A DNA stretch of 64,000 bases from Chondrosia reniformis (lineage: Eukaryota > Porifera > Demospongiae > Chondrillida > Chondrillidae), in NCBI GenBank assembly GCA_947172415.1, contig OX359190.1, positions 372,001 through 436,000 on the forward strand, in the 5' to 3' direction. Positions 21,092-32,206 of this stretch are shown here, piece by piece. The notes beneath the pieces are model-generated. The model saw only the letters and a list, made by a program, of their open reading frames with translations, searched no databases and was not told the origin of the DNA. How positions within the stretch are numbered: the first letter of the stretch is position 1; each line of letters starts with the position of its first letter. Made by a program: the position numbers and the translations under genes.

Positions 21092-23278
21092 TCAAAGTAC
21101 TACTACTCTACTGTTATTACTATCTGCTATGTAAATGAGTCCATTACTATCAACTGCTACACCAAGAGGAACATTCAATCCAATATCAGTCACTTCATGG
21201 ACACACTGTCCATCTTGTGTGAAGATGCTGAGCTTATTAGCACCATATGAAGCTACCACTATATGTCCATCACTTGTGACTGCTATACCTAGTGGATCCT
21301 TCATAATGCCATTACCAAACTGCTTAATAAACTGACCATTCTGCTGAAACACTTGAATGCGATTATTTCCTCCATCTGTGACATACACCAAATCATCAGG
21401 TGTTATGAGAATGTAAGTTGGGTAATTAAACTCTCCTTCAGCTTTACCTTCGTGACCAAACCTGTACAGGAATGTACCTTCTTCAGTAAACACGGAAACA
21501 CAATGAACCCCACACTCTGCCACAAATATATGTCCTTCCTTGTTAACTGCCACACCTAATGGATTACTAAGTTGACCTAGATCTTTACCTTTTCCTCTAA
21601 ACTGCCTTACCAATTCACCAGCTGCTGTGTAGATACTGATGTAGCCATAATCAATGTCACTAACTATCACATTCCCTGTTCTACTTAGTGCTATTCCAAT
21701 CAATGAACCACCATTCTTGACTTTGAAGCTTCTTATAACTTGACCTTGTCTGTTTAGGATAGTCACTTGTCCTTTGTTATCTGAACAGTATAGCAAACCA
21801 TCCGGACCTACTGCAACACCCAAACACCCATAACCTGATGGATGCTTGAACTCCTGCTTGACTGCAGTAATTACGCTACCACCAACTACCTCCACCTCTA
21901 CTGGACTGCCTGCTACATCATGTCCCCCAACAGTCACACTCAGATGGCACTTCTCTGATGGAAAACTCACAAACTGTACCTCATATGTGCCATCTCTCAT
22001 GTCTGCTACTTTACCAAACACAGGAACACCTGCTGTCACAGGACGAAGGACAGCCAACACTTTCTCTCCTCCTCTGCACTCATTGCCTCTCTCGTCTCTT
22101 GTCATCACCTTAAAGTGAAGAGGTTTCTTTATCCAAGGTCTCATTCTGCAGGTAATGACGTTATCCTTCACTTCCACTTCTTCAATAGTGCAGCTTGGTG
22201 GATGGGGACTGTGATGGATGCTTCCAAGTGATGAAATGTACTTTTCCACTTCTTCTCGATCACAGCTCTTCAGACCAACAGAAGGTTGGATGGAGGCTCT
22301 TAGCATTGAGATACTGCTGCTGAGAGATGACATGCGACTGACAATCTTCTTTGTCGCTGATAACTGCTCTTCTGTTGTTCCATTCAAACTCATCTCTTCT
22401 GACAGGCAATGGAATGCATCAAGCTTCTTCAGACTGACCTTCAATTCTCTCTCGCGCCTCTCAAGTTCTCTTCTTCCCTTGTCTTCTGCTTCCCTCACTT
22501 CAGCAACAAGACCATCACAGCGGGCTGTCATCATGGCAAACAGATGCTCCTTCATTCCACCAATCTCTCCTAACGCATTCTCAGACTGCTGTTGGAGACT
22601 AGCTTTGCTGTCCTGCACTTCTTGGAGAGCAGATCTGATTGCCTTCCTTTGAGTCCTCACGGATGAAAGGCACTGCGTCAGAGTGGTCTTGTTGGACTTT
22701 CCTAGCTTATCGTCAATGTACGACACTTTGTGGGAATGGTGAGGTTCGATCGATCGACAAATGTGACAAATCATTTCTTCACAAGTGTGACAGTAAAGTT
22801 CGCAATTCTTACTGTGCTTCAAACAATCGAACAAATCCTCTTTCTTACCGCCTTGCTCAAACACTCCTTGCAACGGCTTCATTTCGTGTTTCTTTAAAAA
22901 TTTACGCGTTTTATGATGATCAACGCATTCCTGGCAAATGAACGCATCACAGTTTGAGCAGAAACTTATGGCCGATCTCTCTTCTTCGTGTTCCTCCTGA
23001 CAGATGACACCTTCCTTCCGGTACTGGTTGCTCAAAGCCTTCCTCAGAGCGAACGGATGATCAGAAAGATCTTTGAGAGACAAGGAGAACACTTCCTCGC
23101 AAATCTTGCAGGAGACGCTGCGATGGAGAATCTTCTCTCGACATTCTACCTTTTCGCACAAAGCTAACGAGTGGAGACACGGTAGACATTTCAACTCTTC
23201 TACTTTCTCTCCGCAACCGACACAAGAGAGACTAAGCTCGCTGGACTGAAGGGGTGGGACCGCTGGAAGCTCCGCCAT
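21092..23278 (-). CDS. TRIM-NHL protein 3 (728 aa, intronless)
   Basis: Intact TRIM-NHL gene with the family's standard domain order. The first B-box reads CSNCDAF where most copies have CSTCDAF; the second is of the CHICRSIEPHHSH type. Scaffold changes include LRASIQ for PRASIQ and CTIEEVEV for CTMEGVEV before the filamin-type domain. Variable blade residues: N-P-L, Y-P-T, D-P-L and V-P-L in blades 3 to 6; loops NK, IDY, CGVH, GGNN, YGA, SNNS. Blade 1 opens with GYGCLGV rather than GSQYLGV. Two leucines at the second variable position (blades 3 and 6) set it apart from other copies. Confidence 0.93.
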   Translation of the reverse strand: MAELPAVPPLQSSELSLSCVGCGEKVEELKCLPCLHSLALCEKVECREKILHRSVSCKICEEVFSLSLKDLSDHPFALRKALSNQYRKEGVICQEEHEEERSAISFCSNCDAFICQECVDHHKTRKFLKKHEMKPLQGVFEQGGKKEDLFDCLKHSKNCELYCHTCEEMICHICRSIEPHHSHKVSYIDDKLGKSNKTTLTQCLSSVRTQRKAIRSALQEVQDSKASLQQQSENALGEIGGMKEHLFAMMTARCDGLVAEVREAEDKGRRELERRERELKVSLKKLDAFHCLSEEMSLNGTTEEQLSATKKIVSRMSSLSSSISMLRASIQPSVGLKSCDREEVEKYISSLGSIHHSPHPPSCTIEEVEVKDNVITCRMRPWIKKPLHFKVMTRDERGNECRGGEKVLAVLRPVTAGVPVFGKVADMRDGTYEVQFVSFPSEKCHLSVTVGGHDVAGSPVEVEVVGGSVITAVKQEFKHPSGYGCLGVAVGPDGLLYCSDNKGQVTILNRQGQVIRSFKVKNGGSLIGIALSRTGNVIVSDIDYGYISIYTAAGELVRQFRGKGKDLGQLSNPLGVAVNKEGHIFVAECGVHCVSVFTEEGTFLYRFGHEGKAEGEFNYPTYILITPDDLVYVTDGGNNRIQVFQQNGQFIKQFGNGIMKDPLGIAVTSDGHIVVASYGANKLSIFTQDGQCVHEVTDIGLNVPLGVAVDSNGLIYIADSNNSRVVVL

Positions 23279-23600
23279 TTGTAGACCTCGCCTAGTTGCT
23301 GTATTCGGTAAATGTTTATTCTATCTGTCTAATTTTAGTAATCAGTTCAGTTGTTACTATTTTGGTACTTTATGGTTTATGTAGCAATCTATAGATCGAT
23401 TCTAGTTAAGATTTATTGTTTATATATATGTAGATCGATTTTAGAATTTTGAATTACTTTTTTGTTATTATCTTAATGTGCTTAATATGTCCAACCTGTG
23501 AGTTTTGAAACTTTATAGATTGATTTTAGTTAAGCTATAAATTTCAGTTGCTTTCATTTATAACATTTCTATAAAGCTCATTCAATAGCAGAACTGCCTT

Positions 23601-25335
23601 TTACTCTGTAAATCTGGTAGTTATAGAACTTTTTAAAGTTTGATTCAAGTGTAAACGTAAAGTGGAGAGTAACGCATATAAAGTATATCTTTGAATATAA
23701 TGGATGTCACTCTCATCAATAAAGTGATCTAAAAAGTAACGGAATGGATCCGAGTATATTCCTCCAACAGCTGGTGGGCGTGTCCCAGGAAAAAGATCAA
23801 ACTCTCCACCTGCATACACAACAAGTACTTTAACAAATATTTATTTATAATAAAATGAAGTGACAAAATTATATTATTACCAGGAGGGGGGAGTATGGAA
23901 TCTTTACCTATAATCCCAGGGAGTGGGGTGGTGCAACAGGTGGCAGTGTCACACTGTTACTGTACAATTCCATATTTCTGTACAAAACCTCTTTATTCTT
24001 CAACATTTCAATCTTCTGTAAATGAACCTTTACGTATTTAGACTTCCAATTTACATTCTTCAATTCCAATTGGGACTTTAACACTATCACATTGAAAATT
24101 ATGTGTGAGGGTAAAACCCTTAATTAGAAACCAATTTGACTTACATTGAGATCCAAAGTCTCTCATTAACAAGTTTTTCCAAAAGAAGTCCTCTTTGCAC
24201 AGATAATTGAATTCTCTGTTTACCATTTCCATGGCAACCAAAATCTGACAATCTAAATGCTTCAACATGGAGAATGAATATTATCGTCACATTTTAGCTC
24301 AAATTCTTCCGATAATTATCAGCTACGCAATCTTATTATTCAAAATCAAAATCAGTAATGGAACTGTACACTTTATTCTAATAATAATAATGCATTAATT
24401 ACAGTTTGTAGAATACCTTTATTAAAGGCTACACTTTCTTCACTAAACTGATTTGGCCTCACTTGACAGCTAAACACTTGTCCTTTCACTTTACCTGTAG
24501 ACACACAAGTACAAGCTGTTTCAGTATCTCTCTAACTTACCATGGAGGATACAGGAACTGCCCATCGTAGTACAGACTATCTTGCACCTCTGCTGAGACA
24601 CGCCCTCTTCTGCAACGCCCACTTTATCCAGTCTCTCCATCACACTTTTGTAAACGAATTCCATTTGATATAGACCATTTGAGGGGAAATCCCTTGTTAA
24701 TACCCTTCCTTCATTGCTATCTGCTTCAAAACCTCTGTAAATGAGTTCCGCATGAAGGAAAATAAAAATGGCCTCCACAGTGTTACGCGGAGGGTTGGAC
24801 CTGTATACTGATTGAAGGATCTCCTCCTTTCGTGATAGACATGGCACTGCTCTAGAGCTGCTCTCAGAGATGCCATCTTCACATGCACCACTCAGATATG
24901 GACCAGGTGGGAGTGACACTGTCCTCTTTGGGGGTGTGTGCTAGTGGGCGTGTCCTATCTCTGGTAGGTGTGGCAATACTCTGGGGACATGAAGCTATTC
25001 CAACCATTTCATCTTGTCCAGCAACCTCTTCACTTTCTGCTGTCCAGTCCTCCAGCACCCAAATCACGTCCCCGTGCACCAGTCCGAGAGAGACTAGGGA
25101 CTTTCCCTCGCCACTCAGTACATCTCTTCCGTTGAATGATAATTCGAGTTTGGAACTACCAGATAAGAAATTCAAAGTGATGGGCTATTAAAAGGTAATA
25201 TAAGCGCCTAGCTTACTCTACCTTACTTACCAGTTCCTGGAAAATGTTTCTTTTCAGTTCTCTTAGAGTCACCTTGTGATCCACTTGTAAGGAAATGGTT
25301 CGTTTGACTCGTTTACTTTTGATCTGAATCCTCAT
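23601..25335 (-). pseudogene. FBXO7: FBXO7 copy B, frameshifted
   Basis: Second FBXO7 copy, 11.4 kb from copy A. Exon 1 is 25231-25335 and exon 2 is 24541-25184. An 8-bp deletion in exon 2, between short direct repeats (agtg) near 24912, splits the frame between the ubiquitin-like and FP regions. Unlike copy A, exon 2 reads TGC instead of the premature stop, and the next exon keeps its frame. The F-box exon has lost its 5' part: homology begins at LKHLDCQ and the sequence upstream is unrelated. The last exon (GGEFDLFPGTRPPAVGG) is intact with acceptor tatgcag and ends at 23601. The two copies are broken in different places. Confidence 0.78.
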
Positions 25336-25535
25336 GGCTGCAGAAAAGTAAGGGAAAATCCCGAAATAAAATGGCTGACGATACGCCTCTCGAGCTCACG
25401 ATCAACAGTCGCTTGCTCTCTCTCTCCCCCTCCCAACCTTCTTAGAGCTACTATGAAAGGATGGAAAGGCGCTAAGAATGGCAGTTCAGTCACTAAAGTA
25501 ATGTGTTCCGCTTTGGCTGCGATCTACTTTTCCAG

Positions 25536-26920
25536 TACCGAATGGAGTACAGTGAGATCGTTCAAGCAGCAGTTGATGGAATCTTCATTTTGACTCAAGG
25601 TATGTACGCTACTTGCGAGTCGTGCAATGTAGGAATTTCGCAGTGTTGAAATGTTAGTCAACTGAACAAGGTCTGGCTGAGCGACGAAATGTTGTAAAAT
25701 AGTACACGGAATATTTTAATATTTTAATATCTGAATATTTTAATATCTTTAATATTTTTTTATATTTTTCGACAGTTTTTGTGTTATTAGGAGAATCGTT
25801 TGTAGAGTACTTTTACAGTTTAGAAAGATTGAAGCCACTCCCCCAACCACGCCTACCTCTGAGGAACCGCCTGTTCTCTCTACTCTTTGTGGTTGGTCAT
25901 TAAACACTTTCAACTTGTGCAGTTCAAATGTAGTGACATTGTCCGTCTCAGTAGGTAGGACTTCCTTATGTCAAGATGAAAATGGAGGACATTTATCATC
26001 TGTCTTGTGAGCAGCAGGACAGTGGAGAGACTGTACCACATCAGTGAAAGTGGTTTGTGAAGATGTACCCAATCCTTCATTTCATAGAGGAGGTCAGTTT
26101 AAGTTGTTACCATGGCAACCTAGTCCTCGCCCTACTCTCTCTTCTGTGTAGGTTGTAAAATTGTTGTTTATTTTCTCTTATTTGATTGAGAAAAGTAATA
26201 TTATTCCCTTGAGCAGTGGATGAGTGGAGTGTGTCTGCTGAATTAGGGAGGGGGTAGGAGGAAGTGTCAGGTGAGCTGGGACTAGTAGCACTGTTATTGA
26301 GTGTCATGTAAAGGGACACTCGCCAGCTGAGACACCACTTGTATATTCTTGTATATTCTTGTATATTCTTGTATATTGAAGTGGAAATAAAAGTTATAAT
26401 TGAGTGAGGTCATGTATAAATTACTATATATAGAATATTTCCCATCACTTTCTGGAGTGTGTTTAGCTGTACTTTTGAGAATGCTGAAATAACAGACTAG
26501 AAACTCCAACTGCTCTTTCTAGTTACTAGTAGAGCTCTCTACTTTAGGTGTCTCTCTGTGGCCATGTTGGGTGCAGCCTACGTGATGAGGTTCCTTGACT
26601 GGTGGATGGCAGAGGAGGGACTCACCACATGACAGGCTGTGACTGCCTTACCAAACCCTCCCCCACCCAGGGACACACAGGTAGGATTGTCTTAATCGTT
26701 GCTAGGCAACCATCTAAAACTACTGATTCTACTGTTTACAGGTCCAGAATCTTTTTCCTGCCACAGTTGCCATAGCAACCCCACCACCCTCACTACCTCA
26801 GGATATGTCTATTGCTACTCATGTATCATTCCTCACATTCGACAGCACCAATCTTGTCCTCTGACACGATAGCCTACACTGGAATGGCAATGTGTTAGAT
26901 TATACACTTCCAACACATAG
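25536..26920 (+). pseudogene. PEX12: PEX12 copy 4
   Basis: Second multi-exon PEX12 copy, head to head with FBXO7 copy B. It carries the same 1-bp deletion as copy 2 (agtaatatt) and a TGA in the RFLDWWM exon (aca tga). It also lacks about 18 bp in the RING exon that removes CPMC, the first zinc-binding pair, and ends early at cga tag. It cannot encode a working RING. Confidence 0.75.
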
Positions 26921-27201
26921 TTACTGTATAAATATCTATATTGACATGTGATATTAACTCTTTCTATGAAAGATGTTATTAATTTCATTGTCCTTTTTAT
27001 TATTTTGTCCATTTTCAATTGAACAAAGTGACTGGCTTTTTGAGGGAAAGTTACCAAATTAGGAAAACACTTGTAATGTAATTTGTAAATAAAAATATGA
27101 ATTGATAAATAAATTGAAACTCGTTGTACAACTAATCTAATAATTTCAATAAACTAATTAAATAATTGTTCACAGTTAACAAACTTGTTCTCTAAAAGTT
27201 C
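26921..27201. other. 3' flank before TRIM-NHL 4
   Basis: AT-rich spacer, almost identical to the one downstream of PEX12 copy 2 (15561-15863). No gene seen. Confidence 0.35.
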
Positions 27202-29388
27202 TCAAAGTACTACTACTCTACTGTTATTAAGATCTGCTATGTAAATGAGTCCATCACTATCAACTGCTACACCACAAGGACCATTCAATCCAATATCAGT
27301 CACTTCATGGACACACTGTCCATCTTGTGTGAAGATGCTGAGCTTATTAGCACTAGCTGAAGCGACCACTATATGTCCATCACTTGTGACTGCTATACCT
27401 CGTGGATACTTCACAATGCTATTACCAAACTGCCTAATAAACTGACCATTCAGCTGAAACGCTTGAATGCGATGATTTCCTTCATCTATGACATACACCA
27501 AATCATCAGGTGTTATGAGAATGTAACGAGGGTAATTAAACTCTCCTTCACCTTTACCCTTGTGACCAAACCTGTACAGGAATGTACCTTTTTCTGTAAA
27601 CACAGAAACACAATGACCTCCCCACTCTGCAACAAATATATATCCCTCCTTGTTAACTGCCACACCACATGGAAAACCAAGTTGACCTTGATCTTTACCT
27701 TTTCCTCCAAACTGCCTTACAAATTCACCAGCTGCTGTGTAGATACTGATGTAGCCATAATCAATGTCACTAACTATCACATTCCCTGTTCTACTTAGTG
27801 CTATTCCAATCAATGAACCACCATTCTTGACTTTGAAGCTTCTTATAAGTTGACCTTGTCTGTTTAGGATAGTCACTTGTCCTTTGTTATCTGAACAGTA
27901 TAGCAAACCATCCGGACCTACTGCAACACCCAAATACTGAGAACCTGATGGATGCTTGAACTCCTGCTTGACTTCAGTAATTACGCTACCACCAACTACC
28001 TTCACCTCTACTGGACTGCCTGCTACATCATGTCCTCCAACAGTCACACTCAGATGGCACTTCTCTGATGGAACACTCGCAAACTGCACCTCATATGTGC
28101 CATCTCTCATGTCTGCTACTTTACCAAACAGAGGAACACCTGCTGTCACAGGACGAAGGACAGCCAACACTTTCTCTCCTCCTCTGCAATCATTGCCTCT
28201 CTCGTCCCTTGTCATCACCTTCAAGTGAAGAGGTTTCTTTATCCAAGGTCTCATTCTGCAGGTAATGACGTTATCCTTCACTTCCACTCCTTCCATAGTG
28301 CAGTTTGGTGGATAGGGACTGTGATGGATGCTTCCGAGTGTTGAGATGTACTTTTCCACATCTTCTTGATCACAGCTCTTCAGACCAACAGAAGGTTGGA
28401 TGGAGGCTCTTGGCATTGAGATACTCCTGCTGAGAGATGACATGCGACTGACAATCTTCTTTGTCACTGATAACTGCTCTTCTGTTGTTCCATTCAAACT
28501 CATCTCTTCTGACAGGCAATGGAATGCATCAAGCTTCTTCAGACTGACCTTCAATTCTCTCTCGCGTCTCTCAAGTTCTCTTCTTCCCTTGTCTTCTGCT
28601 TCCCTCACTACAGCAGCAAGACCATCACAGCGGGCTGTCACCATGGCAAACAGATGCTCCTTCATTCGACCAATCTCTCCTAATACATTCTCAGACTGCT
28701 GTTGGAGACTAGCTTTGCTGTCCTGCACTTCTTGGAGAGCAGATCTGATTGCCTTCCTTTGAGTCCTCACGGATGATAGGCACTGCGTCAGAGTGGTCTT
28801 GTTCGACTCTCTCAGCTCATCGTCAATGTACGACACTTTGTGGAAACGATGCGGTTCGATAGAAGAGCAAATGTGACAAATCATTTCTTCACAAGTGTGA
28901 CAGTAAAGTTCGCAATTCTTTCTGTGTTTCGAGCATTTGAACAAATCCTCTTTCTTACCGCCTTGCTCAAACACTCCTTGCAACGGCTTTAATTCGTGTT
29001 TTTTAAGGAACTTGTGAGATTTGTGTTCATCGACGCATTCCTGGCAAATGAACGCATCGCAAGTCGAGCAGAAACTTACGGCCGATCTCTCTTCTTCGTG
29101 TTCCCCTTGACAGATGACGCCTTCCTTCCGGTACTGGTTGCTCAAAGCCTTCCTCAGAGCGAACGGATGGTCAGAAAGATCTTTGAGAGACAAGGAGAAC
29201 ACTTCCTCGCAAATCTTGCAGGAGACGCTGCGATGGAGAATCTTCTCTCGACATTCTACCTTTTCGCACAAAGCTAACGAGTGGAGACACGGTAGACATT
29301 TCAACTCTTCTACTTTCTCTCCGCAATCGACACAAGAGAGACTAAGCTCGCTGTACTGAAGGGGTGGGACCGCTAGAAGGTCCGCCAT
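27202..29388 (-). CDS. TRIM-NHL protein 4 (728 aa, intronless)
   Basis: Intact. The N-terminus diverges slightly from the other copies (MADLLAVPPLQYSEL; CVDCGEK for CVGCGEK). B-boxes resemble gene 1 (DEHKSHKF and CHICSSIEPHR), which suggests shared cassettes between non-adjacent genes. Other changes include TLGSIHHSPYPP and NDCRGGEK. Variable blade residues: F-P-C, Y-P-R, Y-P-R and G-P-C in blades 3 to 6; loops NK, IDY, WGGH, EGNH, ASA, LNNS. The blade 4 strand has VIDEG where others have VTD. Same inferred function as the other copies. Confidence 0.92.
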   Translation of the reverse strand: MADLLAVPPLQYSELSLSCVDCGEKVEELKCLPCLHSLALCEKVECREKILHRSVSCKICEEVFSLSLKDLSDHPFALRKALSNQYRKEGVICQGEHEEERSAVSFCSTCDAFICQECVDEHKSHKFLKKHELKPLQGVFEQGGKKEDLFKCSKHRKNCELYCHTCEEMICHICSSIEPHRFHKVSYIDDELRESNKTTLTQCLSSVRTQRKAIRSALQEVQDSKASLQQQSENVLGEIGRMKEHLFAMVTARCDGLAAVVREAEDKGRRELERRERELKVSLKKLDAFHCLSEEMSLNGTTEEQLSVTKKIVSRMSSLSRSISMPRASIQPSVGLKSCDQEDVEKYISTLGSIHHSPYPPNCTMEGVEVKDNVITCRMRPWIKKPLHLKVMTRDERGNDCRGGEKVLAVLRPVTAGVPLFGKVADMRDGTYEVQFASVPSEKCHLSVTVGGHDVAGSPVEVKVVGGSVITEVKQEFKHPSGSQYLGVAVGPDGLLYCSDNKGQVTILNRQGQLIRSFKVKNGGSLIGIALSRTGNVIVSDIDYGYISIYTAAGEFVRQFGGKGKDQGQLGFPCGVAVNKEGYIFVAEWGGHCVSVFTEKGTFLYRFGHKGKGEGEFNYPRYILITPDDLVYVIDEGNHRIQAFQLNGQFIRQFGNSIVKYPRGIAVTSDGHIVVASASANKLSIFTQDGQCVHEVTDIGLNGPCGVAVDSDGLIYIADLNNSRVVVL

Positions 29389-30736
29389 TTGCCGACCTCG
29401 CCTAGTTGCTGTATTTAGTAAATGTTTATTCTATCTGTCTGTTGTTTGTCTAATTTTAGTAATCAGTTCAGTTGTTACTATTTTGGTACTTTATGGTTTA
29501 TGTAGCAATCTACAGATCGATTTTAATTAAGCTTTATTGTTTATGTAGATCGATTTTAGTATTTGTCGCTTAAATCATTCTTAAAACTTGTAGGAAAGTT
29601 TTATTAGTTTTATTATATTAAAGTATAGTATTAGTAAATTGATAAGGAAGAATATGTATATTCATTTATGTACATTAATATTTGCAGATCGTCGGGTAAA
29701 GTTGTTTGCAAATGGAATGGTAATTTAATTATAGCGTTTCTTTTTAAGATTGAGGTTGTTTCATTTCCTTCTACTTGTCTTACACTCGTAAATTTGTAAC
29801 CTAAACGTTGATAAATTCTGCATTATTATATTAAAATTACATTATATGTTACATGTTTCCTTTTGCACTCTTTTCAGAACGTTGAGGATATTTAATTGGA
29901 GGATTCTCAATAGTTTTTCTAGTTCGCTTTGATGTCTGTTTGTTTGATGAAGTGATATGTTACAAATAGCTCTGGTTTGAGTGTGAGTTTTGACATTTTG
30001 GAATATGACAACTGATGTAACATTTTATTAAATTAATCTGTACGTACTGTAGACATTTCACAAGTACATTTGAATAATACTTTGTAGAAAATTGAGCACA
30101 TGATATTTGGATTTCAAATTCTGTGTACATTGTATGTATGTAAGTTCTAAGAAAGTTAATTGTTCAAAAGCTGGACTTTAATTAATCACAGCTGTTACTA
30201 TGTAGTTTTAGGTGATGCTATAATATTTATTTGTACTTATGAAATTATTGGGAAGGACAATGTAGAATGTTCATTCTATAGGATGATCATCGGCTATCAT
30301 AAGTTGTTTATAGAAAAAATACAAGTTTTTTAGAATTATAGAGTGTGCAATTGTTTTCTATATGATCTGTAAAGAGTCTGTGTCATACAGTATTAATTGG
30401 AGTGATTTGTATGGTTTAATTAAAATTGGTTTGAGCAAAGAATCTTTTAAGTGTTTGTGGCAATTATTTGACATAAACAATAGCTCCATTTAGAGTTTGT
30501 TACAGGTCAAGTGTTTGGAACCAATTAGTAACTGATTAACACGTGATAAGGCTAACCATACAGAAGTGACTACTGACATTTAAGTGCTTTACTATACACA
30601 GCACTTTTATGGGAATTCATCATTATAATTCTGACAACCATATCTTGTATAGCAATGGCTAATTTGCCTTTTATACTTGACCACTCCCCTCTTACTTGAC
30701 CACTCCCCCTCTTACTTGACCGCTCCCCCTCTGTTT
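29389..30736. other. TRIM 5' flank and amplified spacer block A, copy 3
   Basis: Begins with the shared TRIM upstream sequence, then repeats the AT-rich block seen at 6840-8040 and 18340-19440. In this copy the atggcagtcgtc word is deleted to gatcgtcgggtaaag. C-rich tandem repeats (cttgaccactcccc type) lie at about 30677-30732. No gene seen. Confidence 0.5.
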
Positions 30737-31088
30737 ATATTCCTGGACAGAGACCTCTCCAGATTTGTGGCAATGGGACGTTTGAACTGCAGAATACTGG
30801 AGTAGTGGAAACTAACAGACCGGACCAGAAGAACTACCACTATCAGGTGAGCACTACTAACGTGAGGCAGACCCTCCAGTCCTCCATGTTTTGTTGAGGG
30901 GAAATGTCAGATCTAAGAAATCTAATAGTCTTAAAGTCTTTAAAGTCTTTATTTTTGTGGTTCCTCCTTCCAGTGTACTATATACATGTAACGTTTCCTT
31001 CTTCTTGTCCTCTAATTAGGCAACCATCAAGCAGGGAGACTTGTTACTGAACAGATTACAGAAGTTGAGCAGGATTATCAACATTTAG
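30737..31088 (+). pseudogene. PSMD6: PSMD6 C-terminal fragment, copy 3, frameshifted
   Basis: Homologous to the fragments at 8041 and 19440. A 10-bp deletion in the first exon (agaatactgg in place of the longer sequence in copies 1 and 2) breaks the frame before VETNRPD. The second exon, ending in RIINI, is unchanged. Clearly a pseudogene. Confidence 0.8.
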
Positions 31089-31330
31089 CAGTTGTTTGAC
31101 TCTTAAAACTTTGAACTGTCTCTGTGTTAATCATAATTTTAGAGTTGTAATGTTCAGTTGACAATTATAAAATACATTTACATACTGAATACATATTTGT
31201 AATATGTGAAAAAATTGATTTTAATAAGTTATAATGCAACAACTTCTAAATATATATACAACTATTAACCATGTACAGTGTATATAGTTTACAAAACTGT
31301 ATGCTTGTTATACAATAATTTACAAGAGTA

Positions 31331-31970
31331 TATTGAGTAAAGTAAATATTATTGAGCTGTGGATGAGTGGAGTGTGTCTGAATGTCACACTAAGGAAAGG
31401 GTAGGAGGAAGTGTCAGGTGAGCTGGGACTAGTAGTACTGTTATTGAGTGACATGTAAAGGGACACTCGTCAGCTGAGACACCACTTGTATATTCTTGTA
31501 TATTCTTGTATATTGAAGGGGAAATAAAGTTATAATTGACTGAGGTCACGTATAAATTACTATAAATAGAATATTTCCCATCACTTTCTGGAGTGTGTTT
31601 AGCTGTACTTTTGAGAATGCTGAAATAACAGACTAGAAACTCCAACTGCTCTTTCTAGTTACTAGTAGAGCTCTCTACTTAGGTGTCTCTCTGTGGCCAT
31701 GTTGGGAGCAGCCTACGTGCTGAGGTTCCTTGACTGGTGGATGGCAGAGGAGGGACGCACCACACGACAGGCTGTGACTGCCTTACCAAACCCTCCCCCA
31801 CCCAGGGACACACAGGTAGGATTGTCTTAATGGTTGCTAGGCAACCATCTAAAACTACTGATTCTACTGTTTACAGGTCCAGAATCTTTTTCCTGCAAAT
31901 GTGTGTCCTATGTGCCACAGTTGCCATAGCAACCCCACCACCCTCACTACCTAAGGATATGTCTATTGCT
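31331..31970 (+). pseudogene. PEX12: PEX12 C-terminal fragment, copy 5
   Basis: 3' PEX12 fragment like copies 1 and 3. The first piece has a TAA (gagtaaag) and a further deletion. The RFLDWWM exon is intact, but the RING exon is interrupted by tacctaagg and homology ends near 31970, so the second half of the RING is missing. Confidence 0.72.
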
Positions 31971-32206
31971 AATAATTCATTCTTCCTTTTTATTAATTTG
32001 TCCATTTTCAATTGAACAAAGTGACATTTTACTGGCTCTTTGAGTGGGTGGTAGGTTACCAAATAAGGAAAACACTTCAATATAATTTGTAAATAAACAT
32101 CATCAATTGAACTTTAAATTGAAACTGAATAATCATTGCACAATTACTCATTTAATAATAAATAAAATCTAAATGTTCAGTTAACAAACTTGTTCTCTAA
32201 AAATTC

